Assembly (NCBI GenBank): GCA_002785995.1
Contig: NHNV01000006.1
Location: forward strand, 63,219 to 127,218
Direction of reading: 5' to 3'
From: Mycosphaerelloides madeirae
Taxonomy: Eukaryota > Ascomycota > Dothideomycetes > Mycosphaerellales > Mycosphaerellaceae
DNA length: 64,000 nt
Part shown: positions 21,598-33,222 of the stretch, in pieces
Position numbering within the stretch: the stretch's first letter is position 1
How the letters are laid out: each line of letters opens with the position of its first letter
The notes under the pieces: model-generated
Told to the model about the DNA's origin: nothing
Database searches by the model: none
Seen by the model: the letters and a program-made list of their open reading frames with translations, nothing else
Position numbers and translations under genes: made by a program

Positions 21598-22449
21598 ATG
21601 GGCGCAAAATTCAAGGATGTTGCCCAAGTTGAGTATATACCACCGTTGCCACTGAGGCTTGACGGCCACCAAATCCAAATTGTGGACGGGGAAGATATAA
21701 GAGAAGAAAAAGAGCTCGAAGACATCACGCCCGCCATCGGAATCGCCACAATACTCTACAACTGGTGTCCAGATGCGCTATGGGCCTTCCTAGACACAAG
21801 ATCCTGGCTCTCAATGACTTGGAACCTTACGCTTCACCACGGAAAACCCGAGCAAGTCAAATACGAAATCGGCAGAATCAGGAAACAAGTCACCTTTGGC
21901 AAGCTCGACAAGGACGGTCTATGGGAAGTCATGATCACATACGATATGGCTGAGGATGGAGGCGTCTGGGCCACCAATACAGAGGAGACCATGATCGGGG
22001 AGGACAATGTGGACGGCGTCGGTGATGTCGAGAGACTGGCTGGCTCTTTCATGCGAGAGCTCACCATTCTGAGGCCTTGGACTGCTGGACCGAAAGCAAG
22101 ACATCAGTTTTTCGTTGAATCTGTTGAAGCACCTATGGACCCTTTTGAGGATGGGCTGGCTATAGATCCTCGATGGCTTTATAGGGCGCTGGATCTTTCG
22201 AGGTGCACAGCTTGCAAAACAGAAGGCCAAAATGGACTGTCGCTGAGTCGATGTGGCCGATGCGGTACTGCAACTTACTGCTCTAGTGCATGTCAACGGA
22301 TAGACTGGTCAGTCCACAGAGCAATATGTACTCTGTCCGCGGTCGACAGAGGCAAAGCGCTGCATCTGTCAAGCAATGGAGGACTGATCGACTACGACTG
22401 GTCGAAAGGCGTGGACATGGGCCAAGATTACGAAAAAAACAAACGGTGA
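21598..22449 (+). CDS. MYND-type zinc-finger protein
   Basis: An intact single-exon ORF of 283 residues. The MYND finger occupies about residues 203-241: CTACKTEGQNGL, CGRCGTATYCSSACQ and DWSVHRAIC supply the Cys/His ligands in the normal spacing. The N-terminal 200 residues form an acidic globular region with no motif I recognise. MYND fingers mediate protein-protein contacts. There is no SET domain, so methyltransferase activity is not expected. It lies inside the terpenoid block between the hydrolase and the first regulator. Whether it belongs to the pathway or is a bystander cannot be told. Confidence 0.85.
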   Translation: MGAKFKDVAQVEYIPPLPLRLDGHQIQIVDGEDIREEKELEDITPAIGIATILYNWCPDALWAFLDTRSWLSMTWNLTLHHGKPEQVKYEIGRIRKQVTFGKLDKDGLWEVMITYDMAEDGGVWATNTEETMIGEDNVDGVGDVERLAGSFMRELTILRPWTAGPKARHQFFVESVEAPMDPFEDGLAIDPRWLYRALDLSRCTACKTEGQNGLSLSRCGRCGTATYCSSACQRIDWSVHRAICTLSAVDRGKALHLSSNGGLIDYDWSKGVDMGQDYEKNKR

Positions 22450-22587
22450 CTGAATATTTGGTTCATCGAGAACTCCGGCAAGATCAAAAAAAGCCCAGCC
22501 AAAGAAGAGTACCCTATCGCTGCATACAATCTCGTCATGACTCGTCGACAACACCGAACGCCTGGATTCCCCGGTCCCTCTCGCATG

Positions 22588-25358
22588 TCAGCAAGTCACT
22601 GACCCAGCGCTTCCTTGTAATTGAATATTCAAATCGTTCAGAAAACCAAAATTTGGATCCGTTGCTTGGCCGAGGTAACTCCACTCTGCATATGTTTGCG
22701 GGATGGGACCGTAGGCATAATCTTGCCACGTATCGCTTGGTTCGTCTCGGTCTTGATCCTCGTCCGGAACGCCTCTAAGACGGATGTCGTGGACGGATTC
22801 AGGGCAAGTGAGGATTGATGGGTCGAGGCCGGCCATTTCCCAAGCTCTGCCGAAGATCAGCTGGAGCACGATGTCCAGGATAGCTCATATGGACTCACCT
22901 GTCTCTCGCCCTCCTCAAGAATCGCCACGCCTGCGTACCACCACTGTGTAGCGGTCTCGGATCCGGATTCCCGTTCTCGTGAGAGACAATTCCGCAGTCA
23001 TCGGAACCTATGCACTTGTAAATTGCCAAGTCAACCAGTCTCCTCGTCTCTACGGCTTCTGAATCTTCAGGATTGTCTTCCAGGTCTGATATCAATGCCA
23101 TGATGCTATGCAGCGGCTGATGCTGTCCTGGCCAACACCAATGCCAGGGTTGGAAATCACTGCGCTCCGCAAGTCTCAGGAAGCGATGGACATATTCACG
23201 ACAGTACACTATTACACTGTGGGTTCTTTGTCAGCCGTCAGCAGCGAAGTGGAGGATGTGGTGCTAGAAGCACTCACTGTGGCTCTTTCTTCCTCAGAGC
23301 GGGAAGAAGGTTTTGTCTCCTCATCGGTCCGTACATGACGGAGTAGGGCTTTGCGGACCACAAGGCAAACAGCATTCTCGCAAACTGAGCGAGAGCCGCG
23401 TTCGATTCTGTGTGTCTGATAGCGTCGACATCGCTGCCGTCATAAGACTCCGGCTTCGGATGCATCTTCTCGATCAGGTTAATCTGTTCGAGACGATTCT
23501 CCATATCCGCTTTGATCTCGTGCGTGATCTCCAGTATGCGATCAAGATCTTTCTCTGACAACAGACTGCTGTGGAGCAAGTGCAAGATTTCATTGCCACG
23601 TTTGTAGAAAGCGAATCGGCCTCCGATAAAGATACCGAGGATGGATTTGTTGGCGTTTCCATGCGATTCGAAGTCCTCACGGATTGCGGCTGCGCTGAGT
23701 TCGCTCACTGGTTGCACGTTGTACAGTCGGCAGTCGAGGATGGGTGGAAGTCCAGAGGCGAAGGCGACTTGCGCATCGATGGAGACTATGGACCACCAGA
23801 TCTGGCGACGGATGTGGACGTCGACGGGAGAGAAGTGACCAAATGTTGTCGGTTCTTTGTGGAGGCCTGAGATGGTCAGCAAGAGTGTCTTATGTCATTG
23901 TGTAGAAACTTACCAAGCATCTGAGCCACCCTCGTCGCTACACCGATGAAGGAGCAGCACGTCAGCGGTTGTTCCTCTCGCAGCCAGGTCGAGTCGACAA
24001 TGATGAATGCTGAGAGTGATTGCAATGATGGCGACTGCGGGAACTCTGACAATCTGATCGCGCGCACCGCTCTTCGGTACAGTCTTGAGGTTAGTGCCTC
24101 TCGACTGATATCTCCAAAGACAGTTGACAAGCGATACCGAGGACAAACCACGGAGCCCGCGAACAGAACCGCCGTCAAGAGACACAGGAAGTGTACACTC
24201 AACACATAATTAGGGTCCCGAGTGTCTAACCTATGCCCTGTCAGCCACCCCTCAAAGTTTCTTACCCTTCACCCATCAACATACCATCTTTGAAACTTCC
24301 TTACCTGCACCAAAAAGCTCGGCCCGTGAAACAAAGACCTCTTTGCGTGGAATCCGCCCATATACGACCATATCAGTACCTCACACTGCTCCTTAGTCGG
24401 CAGCCCGGCCAGGATTTCGTCAATCGAGGGGGTCTGCGAGGTTATCAGGGTATTATCCTGGGGCGTCCAGGCTGGGATGTTAGGGAACAAGTCTCCGTAC
24501 AACTCCCGTTCTCTCTCGCTTGGCTCGATAGGGGTTGCGGCGCATGAGCTGCCCGAGTCCCAGCGCGGAGACGTCAAAGGAGGCGAGGCGGGGAATGTCT
24601 GGCCTATGGGTCCTCGCATTTGCATCTGCGGCTCGCGGGAGTAGCCTTTTTGGTCGCGGAGGAGGTCGTTGATGGCGGCGACCTGGGCAGAAGCCTCAGT
24701 CCTGAAGAGCAATGAGGCTATTGGGAGAGGACTTACTTCCTGGCTGATGAGAGCGAAGTGCGCGCTCGAGATGTAATGCCCTTTGGTATGCGGACCGACA
24801 TAGAGATGTCCCGTGTCTCTACTGGGCGTCGAGCCATCCCTGAGAGAGTTCTTCCGCCCATTATTTATTACGGGTTCTTCCTTCGCCTCTGGGACGATTA
24901 CAGTCTCGTCAGCAGAAGTCTCAGCTATGAGTCTGGAGCGGGCATGAACATACTAGGCTGGTGCGGTTCAATAGGTTGCGAGACAACGGCAGCACGAGTG
25001 AGGTCATAGAGTCGACTCGCCCGGGAGGCCAGACTTGGAGACTCATCTGTGATGTGGTCAGCAAAAGCTCCAATGGAGGGAAAATAAACAGAATAACAGC
25101 ACACCTATGAGGGTAAGAGACGCCGGTGGCGACCGGGAGGTGGCATAAGTGCATTCGATACCTGAGCGAGCACATCTCCCACATATGGGCCGCGTCTTCT
25201 CTGAAGTCAGCCAAGACCAACAGCACCGTTTCAGTGGCGGGGAAGGAGGTTGGACATATGGATACCTTATCACACCCGACCTTCCTACGCCCACAAGGCA
25301 CACAAGAGCGTGGCGCTCTAGGCCGAGAAGGTCGCGTCACTCTATTCGCGCTCGCCAT
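22588..25358 (-). CDS. Zn2Cys6 transcription factor with fungal-specific regulatory domain
   Basis: Nine phase-consistent exons: 25358-25266, 25198-25105, 25046-24954, 24888-24737, 24682-24285, 24230-23914, 23866-23278, 23216-22899 and 22846-22588. They give 770 residues. The binuclear zinc cluster (CVPCGRRKVGCD...CGRCARSGIEC, about 19-46) is split by intron 1, a common position. The middle-homology domain follows from about residue 220: LWSYMGG-like WSYMGGFHAKRSLFHGPSF, LYRRAVRAIRLSEF, VATRVAQMLGLHKEP and VHIRRQIWWSIVSIDA. It is nuclear and binds CGG-type sites. It is a good candidate for the pathway regulator of the adjacent terpene cluster (inference from position). All lesions seen in one frame are removed by good introns (for example GTATGT...CAG at 24889-24953). 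Confidence 0.88.
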
Positions 25359-25654
25359 GCAGACTCGATCGACGATCACTTCAAACACAAAAAGGTGGGA
25401 GAACAAATGAAGTCGCAGACCGAACATTAACGGGGAAGGGGGAAAGAAGCAAGTCCTTCTAGAAAGGAGGAAGGAGGGGAGAGCCTGGTCAGATCACCGT
25501 TCCCCCGCTCGCCAGGGAGGTGCTTCTGGAAGGGCGCGAAAGGAATTCCAAACTATCTTGGGAGCACTTTCCATAGACTTGATAACAAAGATGGCCGGAA
25601 AACTTTCTGGGGTGCTGCGAGTGCAACGGGGCCCTCGTCCTTGTCCCTAACTCC

Positions 25655-26831
25655 TCAACCCCTTGTACCCTGTCCCGCCTGAGAGTCATGCGGCCCGATG
25701 CGGGTGCGTGATTCGATTGACTCCGTACCGACCTCAAGGCCCAAATCGTGGGGTGCTGTAAGGCCCATGACTCTCATGCCGGCGGTCTCCCCGTTTTTGT
25801 AAAAGCCCGTTTCCGACCAATTCCAATAATGTCGCCGTTGCTGGTGGTGATACCGATGCTCGCTATCGTTGCAGTCGCTTTCCTCAGCTACAGAACGTGG
25901 TGATCTACCAGGCGCCGAAGACCGTGGACTCATGTGTATGGTGCTTGGACTTGTCGAGGGATCGTGCGAGCCTTGCCACGTGTCTGTGGACGTCGAGGTA
26001 ATCCCGTTGCCGTTAGCCTGAAATTGCCCAAAGACGGGCGAGTGTGCCTGCATGGGACTGAAGGTGTGGTCGTGCTGAGCATGCATAGGAGCGTGTGTCG
26101 TTCGCGTGTAGTCGAACGGAGGGTAGGGCAAGGCCACAAAGCTCCCCGGCATCGAGGTAGGATTTTGCGGCGGTCCCGAAGCATTCGATCCTTGCTGCAC
26201 TGTAGGCACAGGCGGAAACGACGGCACGAACATTGAAGGTTGTATAGGCGATCTGGAAGCTGCGTCGAAGTAACTCTGCATCATATGATCTGGCGGCGTA
26301 CACTCTGGTGGCGTGGTGTCATCGTTTGCGAAGTTAATGATACTCCCATTGGTATGTCGGTGTTGTTGACTAGACGGCTGAGGAAGAGGACGTTTGTCCA
26401 ACCTCAGGCCACGCAACGCAACGAGTAAGTCTTGGGCTTGAGGTTTCTCGGGCAGCGGAGGAATCGTGGTGATATTCGATTCTTTCAGCAGGCGATACAT
26501 CGTCATCAAGCCAGTCGAAAGTTGTTCTTGCTGCTCCTCGAGGTATTCCACATACTCCCGCGGGTATGGAACGGTGTAATGCCAATCGCTGTCTTCTTGT
26601 TAGGCTTCCTCGTCAGGGTGGTGGATTAGAAGAGAGGGCCCACCTAAAGTAGCAGGCACTGTGGCTTTCCTTGCAACGTTGGCAAGGCTGTTGACCATCG
26701 CATGTTCGCTTCTTCGCACGACATCGAACGCATGCCTTCTCTGCGCGGCCTCGCAGCGTCTTGCGCACCTTGTCCAGTTGTTGCGGGTCTTGCTCAGTCG
26801 GATCCCGTCGCATGCTATGGAGGTTCTTCAT
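25655..26831 (-). CDS. second Zn2Cys6 DNA-binding protein
   Basis: Exons 26831-26644 and 26588-25655 give 373 residues, with a 55-bp intron right after the zinc cluster. The cluster is CVRCRAKKRTC...CQRCKESHSAC (about residues 34-60), preceded by a basic segment. A short linker (PREYVEYLEEQQEQL) may form a dimerising coiled coil. The remaining 280 residues are rich in Pro, Ser, Thr, Gln and His, typical of a disordered activation region. There is no fungal-specific middle-homology domain. Length and layout resemble small AflR-type cluster regulators. It is head-to-tail with the first regulator, 296 bp apart, so the cluster may have two dedicated factors. Confidence 0.85.
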
Positions 26832-27594
26832 CAGTGTTCCGAGGTGCTTGGATCGTTAGTTATCCCGACAATACAAAATCAGTAGGAGCGTGATTGCGGC
26901 CAAAAATTGGCTTCACCGTTGTGATGTTGTCGAACAGCCCATCTGGGCGCACATGGCTTATTTGAACATACATGCCGCGCCGTACTAACGAGATCCCAAG
27001 AGTGTGAGGAGGGGTGGAAGATCAGTATTTGAGCAGCATTGCTACGGCCCCGAGACTGCGACCCCGAGCTCTCCAATCCAGCACTCGCGATGCTGACAGC
27101 GAATTAAGAGCTCGGACGATCAGAAATCGAGTCGGAAAAGTTGTTAGCCGATGCTCTCAGACTCGGGTTTCTCTTGCGATCAAGGTTGTTATACTGGTCG
27201 AGTCCGCAATACTACTGCTTGCGTATTTCGTATTGGAACAGGAGACGTGAGACGTACCTCAACAATGTAGGGACCCTGGGGTCCCCGGTCTCGCACACGC
27301 ACCCACGTGTATTGCTTCCACGGCCCTGTCGCCAAACGTTGCCATGCGTTCAGCTCCAGCCGATGGATCATGGTCACATAAGCCCGAAGCAGCTGTCTTC
27401 ACAAGTCCTTACCGACGAGAATGGCCGCCAAGGTAAACGTGCAAGCAAGGGTCGCATAGCGTTCTCAAGGATTAATCGCCAAGAGTTGGCAGAACGCGCT
27501 GGCACTTGGCGCGTGGAGCCAGGTCGGCCGAGATCTGGAAGCAAGTGAACTGAGATGCGGATCGCGAAACGGATTGCTTAAATGTAGCCCGAGG

Positions 27595-27649
27595 GCGCGA
27601 GTATCCGAAGGCACGAATGCCCGATGCGCGAATACCCGAATGTGCGATC
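27595..27649. repeat. degenerate 15-16 bp minisatellite
   Basis: About three and a half imperfect units of the type GCGAATACCCGAATG (GCGAGTATCCGAAGG, CACGAATGCCCGATGC, GCGAATACCCGAATGT, GCGATC). The units differ at several positions, so this is an old or drifting array. Confidence 0.5.
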
Positions 27650-27845
27650 AAGCCAGAGTGCTGCTCAAATATTCCCCTTTGAAGGACGGAAACATTGTCG
27701 GCTGTATGAGATCGTCGAATGCCGTGTTCACTGAGGGACTGGATGTGGTCGCAAACTGACTCCTGGATAGCATTCAGGCAAGTTGTGCTACTGAGCCCGA
27801 CTATTGTTCATTTAATTCAATAATCTCTAGATCCATTTGTTGAAC

Positions 27846-28565
27846 TGCTACCACTTTGGTCGCCGTAAAACCTGGACTGGTCGCTGTATGATCTGGACGC
27901 AGCCTATGGAAATCAGGTTTCGAGGGCCAGGTTCCAGTCCGAAGTAGTATATGTCCAGAACCTTGACTCGGGGCAGCACGTTGTAGCCTGTATAATATGG
28001 TTGGATGCTGCTAGCAGTAAGTACGGCGTACGCACGCCGGCATCCCAACACCATTGTGACGGGCTATGCTGGCAAGACCGAAGACAGCTCTATCTCGGAC
28101 GAATTTTCTTCGAGATGCTGCCACTTTGATCATTGTACGATCTGGATCTAGCCTAGCGTCCGCCGCTCGAGGTCACATAGGAATGTAAAATCAGTCCTGG
28201 ATACTTCGTTGGAGACGCGAAGACACGAATTGCCCTGTTGGTGGATGTCGGTCTTGCTAGCTGCATGGCGGCAGATAGTCAAGTATTGCTGCTCTCTCCG
28301 TATTAGTAACATGACCATGCCATTGAGCCCGTAGATAATTCTATCCCCCAGACAGCACTTTCGAGATGTGCCACTTCGCGGAAGACATGGCCTGACTCGA
28401 GCAGACTCAAGCGATAGCACATAATACATTTGTCGGTAGTGTTAACATGGTCCAATGCTGCTGGCAGTGAGTATGAACATCACTTCTCAACAGAACCAGG
28501 ACCGGCTATGCTCCCCAAGACCGAAGACAGCTCTATCTCGGATGAATTTCTCTCGAGATGCTGAG
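27846..28565. repeat. degenerate direct-repeat array
   Basis: Two stretches starting at about 27998 and 28447 match each other over roughly 115 bp, including a near-identical core (AAGACCGAAGACAGCTCTAT, then CTCGGA) followed by TTCGAGATGCTG. Related starts TGCTACCACTTTGG (27847), TGCTGCCACTTTGAT (28117) and TGTGCCACTTCG (28368) suggest at least three diverged units of 180-270 bp. No transposase is encoded and no terminal inverted repeats were recognised. It is probably a non-coding repeat or mobile-element relic. Confidence 0.5.
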
Positions 28566-28909
28566 CCAGGTGCGTGACGGACGCGGTTGAATACGAGGCA
28601 CGTGCTGTCTCGTGAAAGCGAGGTTGAGTGAATGATTCCGTGATCGCGCCGGCTGGATGATGGCGGTTTGATGATCGATTGATGGCGGTTTGATGGGATG
28701 TGACGAGTACGATAATGATGTGAGGTTGAAGTGGTGTTGCGGTAGGAGCAGGAGCGAGCCCCGCATGTGGAAAGTGCGTCCCACCACATTTTTTGGAGTC
28801 ATTTCGTGAGTCTTACGCTCCTTCGAAACCACCTCACTCCCCTTTCTTCTGCCATTGAACTCGCAAAGCCACACACTGACTAGCAAATAACAAGAAGAAG
28901 TTGGCCAGC

Positions 28910-30690
28910 ATGGCAGACGCTCCGAAGAAACACATCGACGAGGAAACCGGACAAGACACGCCCGAGAACGACGGCTCCGAAACGAAGCCATATAAGACGC
29001 TGTCATATGCCTATCTGCAGCTCTCCGACACAGTCTCGTACCTCGTCAAGCGGAAAGAGGGCGATGAAGAAGTAGCGACGTACAAGCCGGCTGCGAAAGC
29101 TGCGCTCAAGAAAGCCGTCAACTACGCCGATGCGCAAAAGAAGAAAGCCGGCAAGGAGAAGGAGCTGGCCATTCGGCAAGCCAAGGAGGAGGAGGAGCGT
29201 CAGAAGGTCTTTGAGGAGGCCAAGAAGATCGTCCTCACCGAGGATAACAGCCTACCCACAGCTTTGAAGATCCACCTGGGCGAGACGCGGCCGGAGGTGG
29301 TCAAGCTGGGCTGTGGGGAGCGCAGCAAGGATGTCGACTACAGCAGCCCCAACAGAGGCACACGAGTGCGCGTTCTGGGTCGCGTGCACAGAGAGCGCAA
29401 GCAGAAGGATGTCCTGTTCATCACGCTGCGAGATGGCCACGGCTACATGCAGTGTGTCCTTACGGGCAACCTCACCAAGACATACGATGCCCTTACCCTT
29501 ACCCGCGAGTCGAGCATGATGATCACCGGCGAGATGTGGGAGGTACCGCCAGGCGCTCACGCTCCAAACAACCGCGAACTACATGCCGACTACTACGAGA
29601 TCGTTGGCAAGGCGCCTGGCGGAGACGACGCCATCACCAACGTGGTTCAGGCTAAGGGAGACCCTCAAACGCTGCTGGACCGCCGCCATTTGGTCTTGCG
29701 CGGTGAATCTGCGGCCGCCGTCATGTTCGTCCGCGACGCCGTCGAGCACGCCTTTAACTGCAAGTACCACGAACTGGGATACGTCAAGGTCTCCCCTCCC
29801 GCTCTCGTCCAAACCCAGGTCGAAGGCGGCAGCACTCTCTTCTCCTTCGACTACTACAACGAACCCGCATACCTCACTCAATCATCCCAGCTCTACCTCG
29901 AAACTGCCCTCCCTTTTGCAGGCAACGTCTACTGCATCGAAAAATCCTTCCGTGCAGAGAAGTCGCTCACCCGTCGCCACCTCTCGGAGTACACCCACGT
30001 CGAGGCCGAGCTCGACTTCATCACCTTCGACGACCTCCTCGCTCATCTGGAAGACATCATCTGCGGCGTGCTCGAAATTGTCATGGGTAAACCCCGCATT
30101 GCCGCCATGCTTCAAGAGCTCAACCCCGACTTCCAAATGCCCGAGCGGCCCTTCAAGCGCATGAAATACTCAGACGCCATCGACTGGCTGCGCGAACACG
30201 ACATTCCAAACGAGGACGGCAACCCACACACCTTTGGCGACGACATTGCCGAAGCTGCCGAGCGCCGAATGACCGACATCATCAATCGACCCATCTTCCT
30301 CACGCACTTCCCCGTCGAGATCAAGGCCTTCTACATGCAAAAGGACAAAGAAGACCCTCGCGTGACGGAAAGTGTGGATTGTCTCATGCCCGGTGTTGGC
30401 GAGATTGTCGGTGGTTCGATGCGCATGGATGATTACGACGAGCTGATGGCTGCGTACAAGCGGGAAGACATGTCTCCGGCTCCGTATTACTGGTACACGG
30501 ATCAGAGAAGATACGGTACCAGCCCGCACGGCGGCTACGGCTTGGGCTTGGAGAGGTGAGTTCCGTGTTTCCATGGCAGAATGACGGATACTGACATTTC
30601 GTGAATAGATTCCTCGCATGGCTTTGCAAGCAACACACCGTTCGTGATACCTGCTTCTACCCGCGGTACATGGGTCGTTGCAAGCCATAG
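28910..30690 (+). CDS. DED81: cytosolic asparaginyl-tRNA synthetase
   Basis: Exons 28910-30555 and 30609-30690, with a 53-bp intron, give 575 residues. The order is: a charged N-terminal extension with a Lys/Glu-rich coiled coil (about 60-105), an OB-fold anticodon-binding domain (RVLGRVHRERKQKDVLFITL), then the class II core. Core motifs are FRAEKSLTRRHLSEYTHVEAE (motif 2), ESVDCLMPGVGEIVGGSMR, PYYWYTDQRRYGTSPHGGYG and GLGLERFL (motif 3, interrupted by the intron). The last two blocks and the C-terminus YPRYMGRCKP mark AsnRS rather than AspRS. It charges tRNA-Asn in the cytosol. No mitochondrial presequence is seen. ATG 28910 is the first in frame. Confidence 0.93.
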
Positions 30691-31218
30691 GCTGCGTGCC
30701 TGCTCTGTTATACCATTGTCAGCGTCTCTTGTCTCATGTCAGTCACGATAGACGAAAGGGACGTGCACGACGATGGAAACCAAATCAAACCATTCAAGTT
30801 CAAACGCGCAACGGGCTAGGTCCAAACACAAAGTGAAACGTCTCCAGAAAAGTCACCCGCAAGCAGGTCTATAATCGAGGCCAGTTCCACAAATCTCATG
30901 ACTGCTATTGAGAGTTCAGTTGCAGATATTTCTGTTCTCACATTTAGCAAAACTGGACTCTGTCAAGCAGCCGCGAACGTATCCATCCTTCCAAAAGCAG
31001 ATATTCGAGATGTGCCACTTTTGGTTCGTTACAGCTTGACAGGATTCGGAACAATACCTCATCGTGGTATTCAATTGACGCCGGCCTCGCCACATTGCAT
31101 ACTCTACAACCATGGGAAAATCAAACTCGCTACACGCAATGCTTCAAAAGTTCAAACCAGCAACTCGGGTCGGGTCGGCTATTATCAGTTCGACCTCCTT
31201 ACTTTTCGCTCTTCCTCT
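30691..31218. other. convergent 3' flanks of AsnRS and LPD1
   Basis: No gene. Contains TTCGAGATGTGCCACTT at about 31005, the fullest copy of the dispersed motif. Confidence 0.4.
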
Positions 31219-32948
31219 CTAGTAATGTATCGCCTTTCCATACGTCGCCATCGCAGCCTCCTTGAACGCCTCCGCGAGCGTGGGATGCGCATGGCTTGTC
31301 CTTCCAACATCCTCCGTGCTGGCGCCATACTCCAGTGCCAGCGTACCCTCCGCAATCATCTCACCCGCATTAGGTCCGACAATGTGCACCCCCAGAATAC
31401 GATCCGTCTCGGCGTCGGCCAAGAACTTGACCATACCGTCCGTGTCCAAGTTTGTCTTTGCACGGGAGTTAGCCGAGAAGGGGAATGTGCCGACCTTGTA
31501 CTTGACGCCCGCCTCTTTCAGTTCTGCCTCGTTCTGGCCGACCCAGGCGACTTCGGGGTGGGTGTACATGACGGAGGGGATGGCGCCGTAGTTGACGTGG
31601 CCGTAAGACTTGGTGATGAATTCGATTGCGGCGACGGCTTCTTCTTCGGCTTTGTGGGCGAGCATGGGGCCGAATGTGCAGTCGCCGATGACGCGGATGT
31701 GTGGAATCTTGGTGCGGTATTCGCTGTCGATTACGAGGCGGCCGCGGTTGTCGGTCTCCAGGCCGAGGTTCTCGAGACCGAGACCTTGGGTGTATGGTCG
31801 GCGGCCAATAGCGACGAGGACGACGTCTGCTTCGAGCTGGGAGGAAATGATTAGTCAATGCCTGGAAAGCGTACGGAGACCATGTTGGCTTACCGTCTGG
31901 TTCTTGCCGCCCTTTGCAGCCTCAAGCTCGAGCTTGATCGACTCGCTGCCGGCGTCACCAGAGTTGACCTTGGTGTTGAGCATGAACTTCATGCCCTGCT
32001 TGGCGAGTGTCTTCTGGATGTTTTTGCTGATCTCGGCGTCCATTCCGGGACCCCCGATCTGGCCCAAAAACTCCACCACAGTGACTTCAGAGCCTAGTCT
32101 GCTCCAAACACTGCCCATTTCTAGACCGATAATCCCACCACCAATGACAACCATCTTCTTGGGTACCTCCTTTAGTGCAATGGCTCCGGTAGATGTGATC
32201 ACTTTCTTCTCATCGATAGTGAGGCCGGGAAATGGTGTAGCCTCCGATCCAGTCGCAATGATAATGTTCTTTCCTGATACGCTCGTCTCACCGCCGTCCG
32301 CGAGATTGACTGCGACAGTGTGCTCATCGGTGAAAGCTCCGGTGCCCTTGATATATTCCACGCCATTCTTCTTGAACAGATATTCAATACCCTTCGTTAG
32401 GCCGGATACGGATGTCTCCTTCGCTTTCATCATCTGTTCAAGGTTAAGCTTGACATCGCCGACTTCGATCCCGCGGTTCTTGGTGTCGTGGAGGATCTGG
32501 TGGTATAGGTGGGAGTTGTTAAGAAGCGATTTCGAAGGGATGCAGCCGACGTTCAGACATGTGCCGCCGAGGGTGCCGCGCTTTTCTATACAGGCGACCT
32601 GCATGGTTGCGGTTAGCGGGTACATGCAGTGGTGTTTTGTAAATCGTCCTTGCGCACCTTGAGACCTTCTTGGCCGGCCTTGATGGCGGCGACATATCCC
32701 GCAACGCCACCGCCGATGATGACCAGGTCCTTCTCCTCTGCCAGCTGTCAATTCCCATTTTTCTACTACGTCGGTATTCATTGCAGCTTACCAGAAGGCG
32801 TGGCGTATCCTCTTCGTTGTGATAACCGGGTCTGCAGCAGGCTTGTGCATTGTGGTGAGAGGCGGAAGGAAGATGCTGAGGTTTGCGGGACGGCGCTGCG
32901 GATGGCAGCTGTCGGGGTGGATGTGCGCGGTATGAGTGTCTTCAACAT
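31219..32948 (-). CDS. LPD1: dihydrolipoamide dehydrogenase, mitochondrial (E3)
   Basis: Exons 32948-32792, 32737-32658, 32598-31894 and 31836-31219 give 519 residues. Introns of 54, 59 and 57 bp are phase-consistent. An Arg/Ser-rich mitochondrial presequence (about 40-45 residues, ending near QRRGYA) precedes the FAD-binding DLVIIGGGVAGY. The redox disulfide is GGTCLNVGCIPSK. The NAD-binding site is VVIGGGIIGLEMGS. The interface domain has the active-site base HAHPTLAE near the C-terminus. As shared E3 it re-oxidises lipoamide in the pyruvate and 2-oxoglutarate dehydrogenase complexes and the glycine cleavage system. Length and motifs are normal. The start at 32948 gives a proper presequence. 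Confidence 0.95.
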
Positions 32949-33222
32949 GGCTGGCGGGTGTGAGGGATGTGGGCGGAGAGATGGAGGGGTGGAGGGCGGT
33001 GTTGTGGTTGGGAGGTTTGGTGGGTGTTTGTTGGTGGTGATGAAGACAGCTTCCACTCCCTCCTTCAAACTCCGACGCTTGTCTTCCGAATACAGACTCA
33101 GCTACGCCACACATTCGTCTCTCTCTTACTCATCAGCATCGACATTCAATCAACTCCATTTGGTCTCATCTTCGCCTTGATCGATGTCCCATTCATCTCG
33201 CGCGAATGATCACTGAACTATA

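Larger units (their letters stand above)
26832..28909. other. 2-kb gene-free tract at cluster border
   Basis: No ORF with a recognisable motif on either strand. It contains a short minisatellite-like stretch near 27595 and degenerate direct repeats from 27846 to 28565, listed separately. The last 350 bp should include the promoter of the AsnRS gene. Confidence 0.45.

Noticed and set aside
24920..24953. 29-bp intron or frameshift in the first Zn2Cys6 gene
   Set aside because: A 65-bp intron (24889-24953) with a CTGAC branch site keeps frame, so the gene is intact.
15233..26831. Polyketide synthase, NRPS or prenyltransferase in the cluster
   Set aside because: No KS, A, or FARM/SARM-type prenyltransferase motif was found in any frame.
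28910..30690. Aspartyl-tRNA synthetase as first idea
   Set aside because: C-terminal blocks (YYWYTDQRRYGTSPHGGYG and the RCKP end) fit asparaginyl-tRNA synthetase.
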